Made by a program: the position numbers and the translations under genes. A stretch of DNA of 64,000 nucleotides from Allocoprococcus comes. GTDB taxonomy: Bacteria > Bacillota > Clostridia > Lachnospirales > Lachnospiraceae. The stretch's first letter is position 1, and every line of letters begins with the position of its first letter. This document shows positions 8,377 through 16,387 of this stretch, piece after piece. The notes under the pieces were generated by a model. The model did not search any database and had not been told where the DNA came from. It saw only the letters and a program-made list of their open reading frames with translations. The DNA lies in assembly GCF_013300725.1 (NCBI RefSeq), contig NZ_JAAIMM010000011.1, positions 1-64,000 on the forward strand. The letters run 5' to 3'.

Positions 8377-9702
8377 CTAAATAAACTTTGTTTTTTTGAC
8401 CATTTGGACAAATTCTACGTTATTTTTCGTGCGGTCAAACATATTCAGAATGCTGTCTACCGCTTCATCTGACTTCATTCCGTTTAATGCACGGCGCATA
8501 ATATCTACTGCTTCCTGCTCCTCTTTCGTAAGAAGCAGATCCTCCCTCCGGGTTCCGGATTTCGGGATATCGATTGCCGGAAAGATTCTCTTTTCAGAAA
8601 GCTTCCGGTCAAGCACCAGCTCCATGTTACCGGTTCCTTTAAATTCTTCGTAGATGACATCATCCATCTTGCTTCCGGTATCTACAAGTGCGGTTGCGAG
8701 GATAGTAAGGCTTCCGCCCTCACGCATATTTCTCGCTGCACCAAAGAAACGTTTCGGCATATGAAGTGCTGCCGGATCAAGACCACCGGACAGGGTTCGT
8801 CCGCTCGGTGGAACAACCAGGTTGTATGCTCTTGCCAGACGGGTAATGCTGTCCAGAAGGATCACAACGTCTTTTTTGTGCTCGACCAGACGTTTTGCAC
8901 GCTCGATTACCATCTCTGACACACGTTTATGATGCTCCGGAAGCTCATCAAATGTCGAATAAATGACTTCCACATTATCCCCTTCAATGGCTTCTTTGAT
9001 GTCAGTTACTTCTTCCGGACGTTCATCGATCAGAAGGATCAGAAGATGGATCTCCGGATTGTTCTTCCTCATAGAAAGCGCCACCTGCTTTAACAGGGTT
9101 GTCTTACCTGCTTTCGGCGGTGATACGATCATGCCTCGCTGTCCCTTACCAATTGGAGAGATCAGATCCATAACACGCATTGCCGTGCTGCTCTTTCCCG
9201 CTTCCAGTCTGAGACGTTCATTTGGGAAAATCGGTGTCATATTTTCAAAGTTCATTCTGCGTGCTGCTTCTGCCGGAGACATTCCATTGATCTTGGTCAG
9301 ATACAGAAGCGCACTGAATTTTTCGGACTGTATCTTTACTCTTGTATTTCCTGTCAGGATATCCCCTGTCTTCAGGCTGAATCTGCGGATCTGCGATGGT
9401 GATACATATACATCTTCATCGCCCGGCAGATAGTTCTGGGAACGGATAAATCCGTATCCATCCATGACTTCCAGAATTCCATTCACCGTACGTCCACTGT
9501 CAAGCTGTTCAATATCTGCAGTTCCGGCTTTTTCGGATTTTACTTCCTCCTTCGCCTCTTTTATTGAATCTTTGTCATCTTCTTCCAGCATAAGATCGAT
9601 CAGATCTGCTTTTTTCAACGTTGAAATTCCGCGAAGTCCGCGCGTTTTTGCCACCTCTTTTAACGTAGAAAGAGGCAGGGACTCATATTTTTCTCTCGTC
9701 AT
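8377..9702 (-). CDS. rho: Transcription termination factor Rho
   Basis: The 441-residue hexameric RNA helicase ends transcription at C-rich sites. It has an N-terminal SAP-like Rho_N domain (about 1-45), an acidic linker, the OB-fold primary RNA-binding domain (about 65-135; [13 protein letters not shown]) and a RecA-type ATPase core. The core has Walker [11 protein letters not shown], Walker [12 protein letters not shown]-loop and R-loop segments. SD GGAGG lies ahead of the ATG. Between rho and rpmE is a palindrome (CTATGTTA/TAACATAG, near 8332-8350) whose T-run lies on the plus strand. Confidence 0.96.
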   Translation of the reverse strand: MTREKYESLPLSTLKEVAKTRGLRGISTLKKADLIDLMLEEDDKDSIKEAKEEVKSEKAGTADIEQLDSGRTVNGILEVMDGYGFIRSQNYLPGDEDVYVSPSQIRRFSLKTGDILTGNTRVKIQSEKFSALLYLTKINGMSPAEAARRMNFENMTPIFPNERLRLEAGKSSTAMRVMDLISPIGKGQRGMIVSPPKAGKTTLLKQVALSMRKNNPEIHLLILLIDERPEEVTDIKEAIEGDNVEVIYSTFDELPEHHKRVSEMVIERAKRLVEHKKDVVILLDSITRLARAYNLVVPPSGRTLSGGLDPAALHMPKRFFGAARNMREGGSLTILATALVDTGSKMDDVIYEEFKGTGNMELVLDRKLSEKRIFPAIDIPKSGTRREDLLLTKEEQEAVDIMRRALNGMKSDEAVDSILNMFDRTKNNVEFVQMVKKTKFI

Positions 9703-9919
9703 ATGTTCTATATTCCTCCTTTATTCCAATTACTTTTCTTATCCAAAAAAATATTAAACTTTTAACATTGGGAAATCTTGTCTGAACTGACTAATTTGCT
9801 TTTGATAAACCCAAGTATACAACATTTTGCACAAAATGGAAAGAAGTTTTTTGATTTGCTTTCATATCAGAAGAATGTTATCATAAAAGAGCAGCAAAAC
9901 TGTAATCAAAGGAGGACGT

Positions 9920-11074
9920 ATGAAAATGTCAGCAATCGAACAAGCACTTGAAATGCATGAAAAATGGAATGGAAAAATTGAAACTACTGCAAAGTCACAC
10001 GTAAACTCTCGTGAAGACCTCGCAATCGCATATACACCAGGCGTTGCCGAGCCATGCAAGGTCATTGCAAAGGACCCGGATGCAGCCTACAAATACACGA
10101 TGAAAGCCAACACGATCGCTGTAGTATCCGACGGTAGTGCCGTTCTCGGACTTGGTAACATCGGAGCCAAAGCCGCCATGCCTGTTATGGAAGGAAAAGC
10201 AGTTCTTTTCAAAGAATTCGGCGGAGTCAACGCAGTTCCGATCTGCCTGGATACCCAGGATACAGAAGAGATTATTAAGACCGTTGTCAATATTGCACCT
10301 GCTTTCGGCGGAATCAACCTGGAAGATATCTCTGCCCCGCGCTGTTTTGAGATTGAGAGCCGTTTAAAAGAACTTCTTGATATCCCTGTATTCCACGATG
10401 ACCAGCATGGAACCGCCATCGTCGTTCTGGCAGGTATCATCAACGCCCTTAAAGTAACTGGCAAGAAAAAAGAAAACTGTAAGATCGTTGTAAATGGTGC
10501 CGGAAGCGCCGGAGTTGCAATTACAAAGCTTCTTCTTACCTACGGCTTCCCGAAAATCACTATGTGTGATATCAACGGAATCATCTCTGCTGATTCACCG
10601 AACCTGAACTGGATGCAGAAAGAAATGACCAAAGTGACCAACCTTGACCATGAGACCGGCACACTTGCTGATGCACTCAAGGGTGCTGATATCTTCGTCG
10701 GTGTATCTGCCCCGAACATTGTTTCCCAGGAAATGGTTGCTTCTATGAATAAGGATGCGATCCTTTTCGCAATGGCAAACCCGGTACCGGAGATCATGCC
10801 GGATCTTGCAAAAGCTGCAGGCGCAAAAGTTGTCGGAACCGGACGTTCTGACTTCCCGAACCAGGTCAACAACGTTGTCGCTTTCCCTGGTATCTTTAAA
10901 GGTGCATTAGAAGGACGTGTGCCACAGATCACCGAAGAGATGAAGCTTGCCACAGCAAAAGCAATCGCTGGACTGGTTCCGGATGAAGAGCTTAACGAGA
11001 ACAATATTCTTCCGGAAGCTTTTGACCCACGCGTATCACAGATTGTAAGCGAAGCTGTCAAAGCTCTGATTTAA
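9920..11074 (+). CDS. NAD(P)-dependent malic enzyme
   Basis: The 384-residue protein is a short bacterial malic enzyme that oxidatively decarboxylates malate to pyruvate. The N-terminal malic domain holds the substrate loop (IAYTPGVAEPCKVI) and the metal-site segment VFHDDQHGTAIV. The C-terminal Rossmann domain has GAGSAGVAI. SD AAAGGAGG lies 4 nt before the first ATG and 10 nt before a second in-frame ATG at 9926, so either could be used. It is the first gene of a plus-strand group with a radical SAM protein and DUF4364. A 10-bp GC-rich hairpin lies 33 nt after its stop. Confidence 0.93.
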   Translation: MKMSAIEQALEMHEKWNGKIETTAKSHVNSREDLAIAYTPGVAEPCKVIAKDPDAAYKYTMKANTIAVVSDGSAVLGLGNIGAKAAMPVMEGKAVLFKEFGGVNAVPICLDTQDTEEIIKTVVNIAPAFGGINLEDISAPRCFEIESRLKELLDIPVFHDDQHGTAIVVLAGIINALKVTGKKKENCKIVVNGAGSAGVAITKLLLTYGFPKITMCDINGIISADSPNLNWMQKEMTKVTNLDHETGTLADALKGADIFVGVSAPNIVSQEMVASMNKDAILFAMANPVPEIMPDLAKAAGAKVVGTGRSDFPNQVNNVVAFPGIFKGALEGRVPQITEEMKLATAKAIAGLVPDEELNENNILPEAFDPRVSQIVSEAVKALI

Positions 11075-11078
11075 TCTT

Positions 11079-12080
11079 ATGAATACAAGGACCCATGATA
11101 GCAATCGCCCGCAGGAAATATCCTGCGGGCTTACTTACAAAAAAGAAAATCCCCGGCGCTGGGGAGAACGGCGCTACTATGCACTGGACTACTATCTGAA
11201 ACAGAATTTCGGTGAGAAACTGTACAAGATTTCTTTAAACGGAGGCTGTTCCTGTCCGAACCGGGACGGAACCTGCGGCACACGCGGTTGTATCTTCTGT
11301 AGCGAAGGCGGATCCGGCGATTTTGCCGCTTCTTCTTCTCTTTCTGTTGCCGATCAGCTTGCCTATGGAAAAGACCTTGTCCGCCCCAAATACAACGGGC
11401 ACAGCTATATCGCCTATTTTCAGGCATATACCAATACCTATGCACCAGTCTGTCATCTGCGCCGGATCTTTACCGAGGCGATTTCTGATCCGGAAGTACG
11501 CATTTTATCTATCGCAACCCGTCCGGATTGCCTTTCACCTGAAATCCTTACACTGCTTGCCGAACTAAATGCCATTAAACCGGTCTGGGTAGAGCTTGGA
11601 CTTCAGACGATCCACGAACGCACTGCCAACTGGATGCGCCGTAGTTATCCACTTCCCGTCTTTGAGCAGGCGGTCCATTCCCTTCATGCGATTGGGGTAC
11701 AGATCATCACCCACGTAATTTTATTTCTTCCGGGAGAATCTGAAGCAGATATGCTTGCAACCATCCATTATCTGAACACTCTTCCGATTGACGGAATCAA
11801 GCTGCAGCTTCTCCACGTTCTGAAGCATACCGATCTGGCAGATCTTTACAGGCAGGAACCTTTTTATATTCCAGATATGAACGCTTATTTTCATCTGCTT
11901 GGAAAATGTATCGCTTCGCTCCGTCCGGATATTGTCATTCACCGTCTGACCGGTGACGGACCAAAATCTCTTCTTATCGCACCGCTCTGGACCGGCAATA
12001 AACGGTTAGTACTCAATCAGATGCAGCGCTATTTAAAAGAGCAGAATCTCTGGCAGGGGAAAGAATATACTACATTTTAA
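11079..12080 (+). CDS. TIGR01212-family radical SAM protein
   Basis: The 333-residue protein belongs to the YhcC/TIGR01212 radical SAM group, whose substrate is not settled. The iron-sulfur signature is atypically spaced, as in the family: CSCPNRDGTCGTRGCIFC. It is followed by SEGGSGDF and a TIM-barrel-type core with TRPDCLS and VELGLQTIHE. The family usually starts close to the RW/YYALDYYLK segment, so the first ~25 residues look extra. The only usable in-frame start I see is the ATG at 11079, 5 nt after the malic enzyme stop and without a clear SD. A strong hairpin lies inside this N-terminal stretch, so start and coupling are uncertain. Confidence 0.85.
   Translation: MNTRTHDSNRPQEISCGLTYKKENPRRWGERRYYALDYYLKQNFGEKLYKISLNGGCSCPNRDGTCGTRGCIFCSEGGSGDFAASSSLSVADQLAYGKDLVRPKYNGHSYIAYFQAYTNTYAPVCHLRRIFTEAISDPEVRILSIATRPDCLSPEILTLLAELNAIKPVWVELGLQTIHERTANWMRRSYPLPVFEQAVHSLHAIGVQIITHVILFLPGESEADMLATIHYLNTLPIDGIKLQLLHVLKHTDLADLYRQEPFYIPDMNAYFHLLGKCIASLRPDIVIHRLTGDGPKSLLIAPLWTGNKRLVLNQMQRYLKEQNLWQGKEYTTF
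11107..11130 (+). terminator. GC-rich hairpin after malic enzyme, inside the next gene
   Basis: A perfect 10-bp stem GCCCGCAGGA/TCCTGCGGGC with an AATA loop. It is followed by TTACTTAC, not a strong T-run. It lies within the first 18 codons of the radical SAM gene, so it may attenuate expression of the downstream genes rather than end transcription fully. Confidence 0.5.
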
Positions 12081-12092
12081 GGAGGCAGCCCT

Positions 12093-12605
12093 ATGGCAGA
12101 AGCATTTACACTTTATAAACTCATCATTCTATACATGCTGGACAAAGTTGATTTTCCTCTGACCAACTCCCAGATTTCTGAATTTGTCCTGGATAAAGGA
12201 TATACCGATTATTTCAAACTCCAGCAGGCTCTTTCTGAACTTACGGACGGTGGTCTCATCCTGAAAGAATCCACTCACAACCGCACTCTTTTCCATCTGA
12301 CGGAGGATGGTGCGGAGACGGTTCATCTCTTCCGGGATAAGATTTCAAAATCTATCCAAGATGACATCGACCACTTTTTACAGGCAAAACAGTATGACCT
12401 GAAAAATGAAGTTTCCGTCAAAGCAGATTACAAGAAAAATGCGGCGGAAGAATACTCCGTGCGCTGCCAGGTCTTTGAAAATCACGAACCACTGATCGAT
12501 CTGACACTTTCTGTGCCGACCGAAAAAGAAGCGGCGGCAATCGCACTCAACTGGCAAAAGAAAAATCAGGTTGTCTATGCGTGGTTGATGGCTCAGTTGT
12601 TGTGA
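12093..12605 (+). CDS. DUF4364 family protein (winged-helix)
   Basis: The 170-residue protein matches DUF4364, a Firmicute family with an N-terminal winged helix. The sequence LYKLIILYMLDKVDFPLTNSQ is followed by a recognition helix near residues 42-55 and a wing with LTEDG. The C-terminal half is an alpha/beta region of unknown role. It lies 12 nt after the radical SAM gene with SD AAGGAGG, so the two are co-transcribed. A transcriptional regulator role is an inference from fold only. Confidence 0.85.
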   Translation: MAEAFTLYKLIILYMLDKVDFPLTNSQISEFVLDKGYTDYFKLQQALSELTDGGLILKESTHNRTLFHLTEDGAETVHLFRDKISKSIQDDIDHFLQAKQYDLKNEVSVKADYKKNAAEEYSVRCQVFENHEPLIDLTLSVPTEKEAAAIALNWQKKNQVVYAWLMAQLL

Positions 12606-12640
12606 TGGGGGAAAGACAGTTCGCAATTCAGGGTTGTGAT

Positions 12641-12803
12641 CGGGCAAGGATACAAAATAACCCCAACTGATTCCGTTGTGCTAACCATTCCGATGAGCCA
12701 CTTAGGGCGAAAATCGTGTTCAGCAGAGGCTTCCACGATTTTTGCGTCTCATCTCCATAGCACAACAATCGAATCTGTTGGGGTTATTTTGTATCCTTGC
12801 CCG
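12641..12803. repeat. 163-nt rod-shaped inverted repeat, element A
   Basis: The 27-nt outer arms (12641-12667 and 12777-12803) are perfectly complementary. Inside are further paired blocks: GATTC/GAATC, GTTGTGCTA/TAGCACAAC, GATGAG/CTCATC and GCGAAAATCGTG/CACGATTTTTGC around a 15-nt loop. The whole element folds as one long rod. Element B (13002-13164) has the same length and core in the opposite orientation but different outer arms. It is not a simple terminator. Candidate identities are a structured RNA, a small non-autonomous mobile element or a convergent-transcription barrier between the plus DUF4364 gene and the minus kinase gene. Confidence 0.85.
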
Positions 12804-12821
12804 TTTTCTACTGTATTGGTG

Positions 12822-12868
12822 CGAACCTGGATTTTCGCCCCAGCACAATGTGGGGTTCGTTCGTTTTT
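12822..12868 (+). terminator. Likely terminator of the malic enzyme/DUF4364 transcript
   Basis: Hairpin CCCCA/TGGGG with outer CGAAC/GTTCG pairing, followed by TTCGTTCGTTTTTT on the plus strand. It lies between rod elements A and B. Confidence 0.55.
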
Positions 12869-13001
12869 TGGTATCGCTGGTTTGTAAGTAAACCAATGTC
12901 TCTCCACTACAAATATCAAATCTACATCGTTAATTAGGCACATCTTAACCAGATCATTGAAAATTTATGAATACCAGGTCTGCTCCAAAAGAGCTGAATC
13001 C

Positions 13002-13164
13002 CGGGCGCGGACAGAAAACAAATGGATAAGGATTCCATGTTTGTGCTATGGAGATGAGACACAAAAATTGTGGAAGCCCTTGCTGACACAATTTTCGCCT
13101 TAAGTGGCTCATCGGAATGGTCAGCACAAAGGAATCCGCTCCATTTGTTTTCTGTCCGCGCCCG
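13002..13164. repeat. 163-nt rod-shaped inverted repeat, element B
   Basis: The 25-nt outer arms (13002-13026 and 13140-13164) are perfectly complementary yet differ from those of element A apart from the CGGG tip. Read on the minus strand, the core matches A: TTTGTGCTG, ACCATTCCGATGAGCCACTT, and GCGAAAATTGTG/CACAATTTTTGT. Relative to A, a C-G pair in the inner stem has become T-A, so pairing is preserved. The element is inverted relative to A and 198 bp away. The interval between A and B holds a terminator and no convincing gene. Confidence 0.85.
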
Positions 13165-13176
13165 ACCACAACCTGC

Positions 13177-13208
13177 AAAAAAGCAGACCGTCCCATATTC
13201 CGATCTGC
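13177..13208 (-). terminator. Terminator of the kinase/regulator operon
   Basis: A 7-bp stem (GCAGATC/GGTCTGC, one wobble) directly after the kinase stop codon is followed on the minus strand by TTTTTTG. Confidence 0.65.
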
Positions 13209-14060
13209 CTAAATAACCACCACAAAACTGATGAATTTCCTTTCTTCTATTTTCTCCATTCCCACCGTAATTTCTCCGTGGTAACGGTTCACGAGCATCT
13301 TCGCATTATAAAGTCCCAGTCCATGCTTTTTCTCATCTTCTTTGGTGGTGAATCCTTTTTCAAAGAAATGACTGATCTCACCAAGTCCGATTCCTTCTAC
13401 CGGATTCTTTATCGTGAAGATAAGCTTATCATTCTGGGAATCAATTTCAATCAGTACCTGATTTTTTTCTTCGGTACAGGCTTCGTATGCATTGTCGATC
13501 AGGGTTCCCACAATCTCAATCAGGTGATGTTCGGAGATTCCGGATACGATTTCTTTATTCCATACCCGGATATCGGTCTGGACATATTCCGGTGCACGGA
13601 CAATTTTACTGTAGATGAATCCTGCCAGGATTTTATCGCTGATCTTCAGAAGCGGAAGATATTTCCTGCTGTCATCTTCCCGGGCTATTCCAGTGATATA
13701 AGCGGACTGCTTTGCTACCAGCTCTTCATAATTGTCGATGGTCAGATGCATATTCAGGATTGCATTCAGATGATTGTCAAATTCATGCTGTTTGGCACGG
13801 ATTTCTTTGACCAGTTCTTCCAGCGGAATCAGATAGTTCTGATAAAGCCGCAGTTCATTTTCCTTCTGACGTATCAGTACATAATTACTTCGCCAGTCCA
13901 CAATTCCCCAGATTACAACGATCACCATCAGAACAAACATGATAAACACCCGGTAATCGAAGGTACCGCTGATCAGAAAATCCACGATCAGATAGACTGA
14001 TACCATAAGTGCCATTACGCAGAAAATACGATATAGAAATTTGCGTACCCAATCAGCCAT
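13209..14060 (-). CDS. GHKL-domain sensor histidine kinase (AgrC-like)
   Basis: The 283-residue protein has only two N-terminal membrane helices (about 8-28 and 35-53). A coiled dimerisation region has a candidate phospho-acceptor His in KQHEFDNHLNAI (about 92-103). The GHKL ATPase domain has an N box (IVGTLIDNAYEACTE) and a G box (KHGLGLYNAKMLV). This is the AgrC/ComD-type catalytic layout with a much reduced sensor. The start overlaps the end of the response regulator gene by 8 nt, so the pair is translationally coupled. I found no nearby AgrD-like peptide or AgrB processing gene, so the signal is unknown. Confidence 0.87.
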   Translation of the reverse strand: MADWVRKFLYRIFCVMALMVSVYLIVDFLISGTFDYRVFIMFVLMVIVVIWGIVDWRSNYVLIRQKENELRLYQNYLIPLEELVKEIRAKQHEFDNHLNAILNMHLTIDNYEELVAKQSAYITGIAREDDSRKYLPLLKISDKILAGFIYSKIVRAPEYVQTDIRVWNKEIVSGISEHHLIEIVGTLIDNAYEACTEEKNQVLIEIDSQNDKLIFTIKNPVEGIGLGEISHFFEKGFTTKEDEKKHGLGLYNAKMLVNRYHGEITVGMEKIEERKFISFVVVI

Positions 14061-14775
14061 TTAACAGTCCTCCGATCACCGATTTGTATGTCACACCGAT
14101 TTCCACCGTATCCGGACAGTTTTTGATCCGGATGATCCGGTTGACGGTATCGTAATATTCAACTTCATTTTTATTGACCGCATACATCCGATGGCACTGT
14201 GTAAACATCCCTTTTGGCATCTTAAGCAGCATCTGTCTGAGAGTCACATAAGGGACATCCCAGTTCTCCGTCACGAGATGCAGTCTTGTTCCTCTCGGTA
14301 TCGCTTCCAGATAACGGATATCCTCGCATTTCAGCTGATAATTGATCCCGTCTTTTTTCACAACAATCACCGGTGGTTTCTCCCTACTCTCTTTTTCCAG
14401 CACCTTCTGAACAACCTCTTCCACCTGCTCCCTGCGAAATGGCTTCATAATATACTGGTAACAGTGCAGCTCCCGGTAAGCCTGCATTTCCATATTGCCA
14501 ATGGCAGTCACCATCACGATCGGGGTAAATGTATATTCAAACCTCTCCCGTATCTCTCTTGTGAACAAAATCCCACCGATATCCTCCCGGTCTTCGCCAC
14601 TTAGATTTACATCCAAAAGGAAAAGACCATACCGGATTTCCTGATCCAGCAGGTCTTTTGCCTCTTTTAGGGAAGATGCCTTGTGGACGCGGATATCATC
14701 CGAATATGCGGTAAGAATCTCTAACAACGCCTGAAGCGAAGCCGGTTCATCTTCCAGGATCAATACCTCCGTCAT
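14053..14775 (-). CDS. LytTR-family response regulator
   Basis: The 240-residue protein has an N-terminal receiver domain (about 1-120). The acidic pair is in LILEDE, the phospho-acceptor Asp in LFLLDVNLSG (about 55), the Thr in VMVTAIG and the Lys in YIMKPF. A C-terminal LytTR DNA-binding domain (about 135-235; RYLEAIPRGTRLHLV, FTQCHRMYAVNKNEV) follows. It forms a two-component pair with the overlapping GHKL kinase. Regulated genes are not evident from the neighbourhood. Confidence 0.92.
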   Translation of the reverse strand: MTEVLILEDEPASLQALLEILTAYSDDIRVHKASSLKEAKDLLDQEIRYGLFLLDVNLSGEDREDIGGILFTREIRERFEYTFTPIVMVTAIGNMEMQAYRELHCYQYIMKPFRREQVEEVVQKVLEKESREKPPVIVVKKDGINYQLKCEDIRYLEAIPRGTRLHLVTENWDVPYVTLRQMLLKMPKGMFTQCHRMYAVNKNEVEYYDTVNRIIRIKNCPDTVEIGVTYKSVIGGLLNG

Positions 14776-14817
14776 CTTTTTGTCACCTTTCCTCTCTTTT
14801 CTTTTATCTGATTAGCT

Positions 14818-15744
14818 TTAATCTTCTTTGATCACTTCTTTGGCACTTTTTACAAGTCCTGCAAGTGACTGCAGTTCTGACGGAATAATGATCTTTGTTG
14901 CCTTGCCGTCTGCTGCCTTTTCAAATGCTTCCAGACTCTTGATGGTAAGCACTGCCTGATCTGCACCTGCTTCACGGATGAAACGGATACCGTCTGCATT
15001 TGCCTGCTGTACTTTAAGGATGGCTTCCGCTTCACCTTCAGCCTCTTTGATCCTCTTTTCTTTTTCTGCTTCTGCCTGGAGGATCGCTGCCTGTTTTTCA
15101 GCTTCCGCTTTTAGGATCACAGATTCTTTTTCACCTTCTGCAACAAGGACAGTAGATTTCTTTTCACCTTCTGCACGGAGAATGGCTTCACGTCTTTCAC
15201 GTTCTGCTTTCATCTGTTTCTCCATTGCATCCTGGATTGCTGCCGGCGGAATGATATTTTTCAGTTCTACACGATTGACTTTGATTCCCCATGGATCCGT
15301 TGCCACATCCAGAGATGCGCGCATCTTCGTATTGATCGTCTCTCTTGATGTCAGTGTCTGGTCAAGTTCCAGATCACCGATGATGTTACGAAGAGTGGTC
15401 GCTGTCAGATTCTCGATTGCCATGATCGGGTTCGCTACTCCGTAGCAGAACATCTTCGGATCTGTAATCTGGTAGAATACAACGGTATCGATCCGCATGG
15501 TTACGTTATCCTTTGTGATAACCGGCTGCGGTGCAAAATCAACTACCTGCTCTTTTAAGTCTACTCTTCTTGCCACACGTTCAATGATCGGCAGTTTAAA
15601 ATGAAGTCCTACACTCCATGTTGCCTGATATGCACCAAGACGTTCGATAACCAGTGCCTTTGCCTGTGGCACGATCTTGATGCAGGAAGTCAGAAGCAAT
15701 AATGCGATCACAATAATAATTACTAAAATAATAAGTCCCATCAT
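14818..15744 (-). CDS. SPFH/Band 7 (stomatin-like) membrane protein
   Basis: The 308-residue protein has one N-terminal membrane helix (about 3-20). The SPFH/Band 7 domain (about 22-180; QAKALVIERLGAYQATW, KVNRVELKNIIPP) is followed by an Ala/Glu/Lys-rich coiled coil (about 180-250) and a short C-terminal cap. Such stomatin/prohibitin-like proteins build ring or cage assemblies in the membrane and are tied to lipid microdomains and FtsH-type proteolysis. It directly follows a NfeD-family gene (3 nt gap), the common partner of this SPFH class. Confidence 0.93.
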   Translation of the reverse strand: MMGLIILVIIIVIALLLLTSCIKIVPQAKALVIERLGAYQATWSVGLHFKLPIIERVARRVDLKEQVVDFAPQPVITKDNVTMRIDTVVFYQITDPKMFCYGVANPIMAIENLTATTLRNIIGDLELDQTLTSRETINTKMRASLDVATDPWGIKVNRVELKNIIPPAAIQDAMEKQMKAERERREAILRAEGEKKSTVLVAEGEKESVILKAEAEKQAAILQAEAEKEKRIKEAEGEAEAILKVQQANADGIRFIREAGADQAVLTIKSLEAFEKAADGKATKIIIPSELQSLAGLVKSAKEVIKED

Positions 15745-15747
15745 CTT

Positions 15748-16206
15748 TTAGTCCTCCTCATATTTTTGTACGATTAACTTTACTCCGGATATGTTGACGA
15801 CCTTCGCCAGTGTCCCCGGTTCCAGGATCACGTCATCCTGTTCGGATCTTACCGTCCACTCCGTACCATTTACCACTGCCATACCGGTCTGCCCGATGTT
15901 ATCTACCTTCTGGCTGATCCGGATCGTCTTTCCGATGATTCCTTCATAGTTCGTCTTCAGACGGCGGGTATTGATGAACCGCATTGCAAATGGTCTGGTA
16001 AATACAAGCAGTAAAATTGTCACAACAAAAAACGTAACCACCTGTCCGGCAAACGGTACATCCAGAATATTCAGGATCAGTGCCGCCAGCGCACCTCCTG
16101 CTCCCCAGATCGTTGTAAGTCCCACCGTTATGATCTCGATCACCAGAAGTACTACCAGAAGAACCAGCCATGCAATTGTGATATAGCTGTCCTGAACTGC
16201 TCCCAT
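15748..16206 (-). CDS. NfeD family membrane protein
   Basis: The 152-residue protein has three or four membrane helices in the first ~95 residues (IAWLVLLVVLLVIEIITVGL, a Gly/Ala-rich middle, VVTFFVVTILLLVFTRPFA). A C-terminal OB-fold (about 100-150; GIIGKTIRISQKVDNIGQTG) follows, the short NfeD1b layout without a protease domain. The ATG at 16206 is preferred because AAGGAG lies 7-10 nt upstream; the longer frame to 16257 adds unrelated residues. It pairs with the SPFH gene and probably anchors or caps that assembly. Confidence 0.9.
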   Translation of the reverse strand: MGAVQDSYITIAWLVLLVVLLVIEIITVGLTTIWGAGGALAALILNILDVPFAGQVVTFFVVTILLLVFTRPFAMRFINTRRLKTNYEGIIGKTIRISQKVDNIGQTGMAVVNGTEWTVRSEQDDVILEPGTLAKVVNISGVKLIVQKYEED

Positions 16207-16233
16207 ATTCTTCACTCCTTTCTGCTTACCGTT

Positions 16234-16262
16234 ATGGTAGCAGAGTGTCTGTGGCAAATCAA
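16234..16262 (-). promoter_or_regulatory. Putative sigma-A promoter for NfeD-SPFH
   Basis: On the minus strand TTGATT (16257-16262) and TACCAT (16234-16239) are separated by 17 nt, just upstream of the NfeD start. The rest of the 16207-16387 gap shows nothing else convincing. Confidence 0.4.
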
Positions 16263-16387
16263 TCCTTTCTGCGTGAATGCAGTGATTTTCTGTGCGAATC
16301 TCGTTGTTCCCTTTCGTGTCAGTCCTTTTTACAGTTGACGCATGAGTAGCCGCTTCTTTTTTGCCAACCGGGAATCATCAGGTCACT

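Noticed and set aside
12749-13196. Short minus-strand frames in the rod-element region, considered as Agr-type signal peptides
   Set aside because: They cover the inverted repeats, lack SD sites and show no Cys-containing signal-peptide pattern.
13104-14000. Long plus-strand frame opposite the GHKL kinase
   Set aside because: It is the mirror of a real coding region, rich in Phe/His/Ile codons and without an SD or domain; the minus-strand kinase is clearly genuine.
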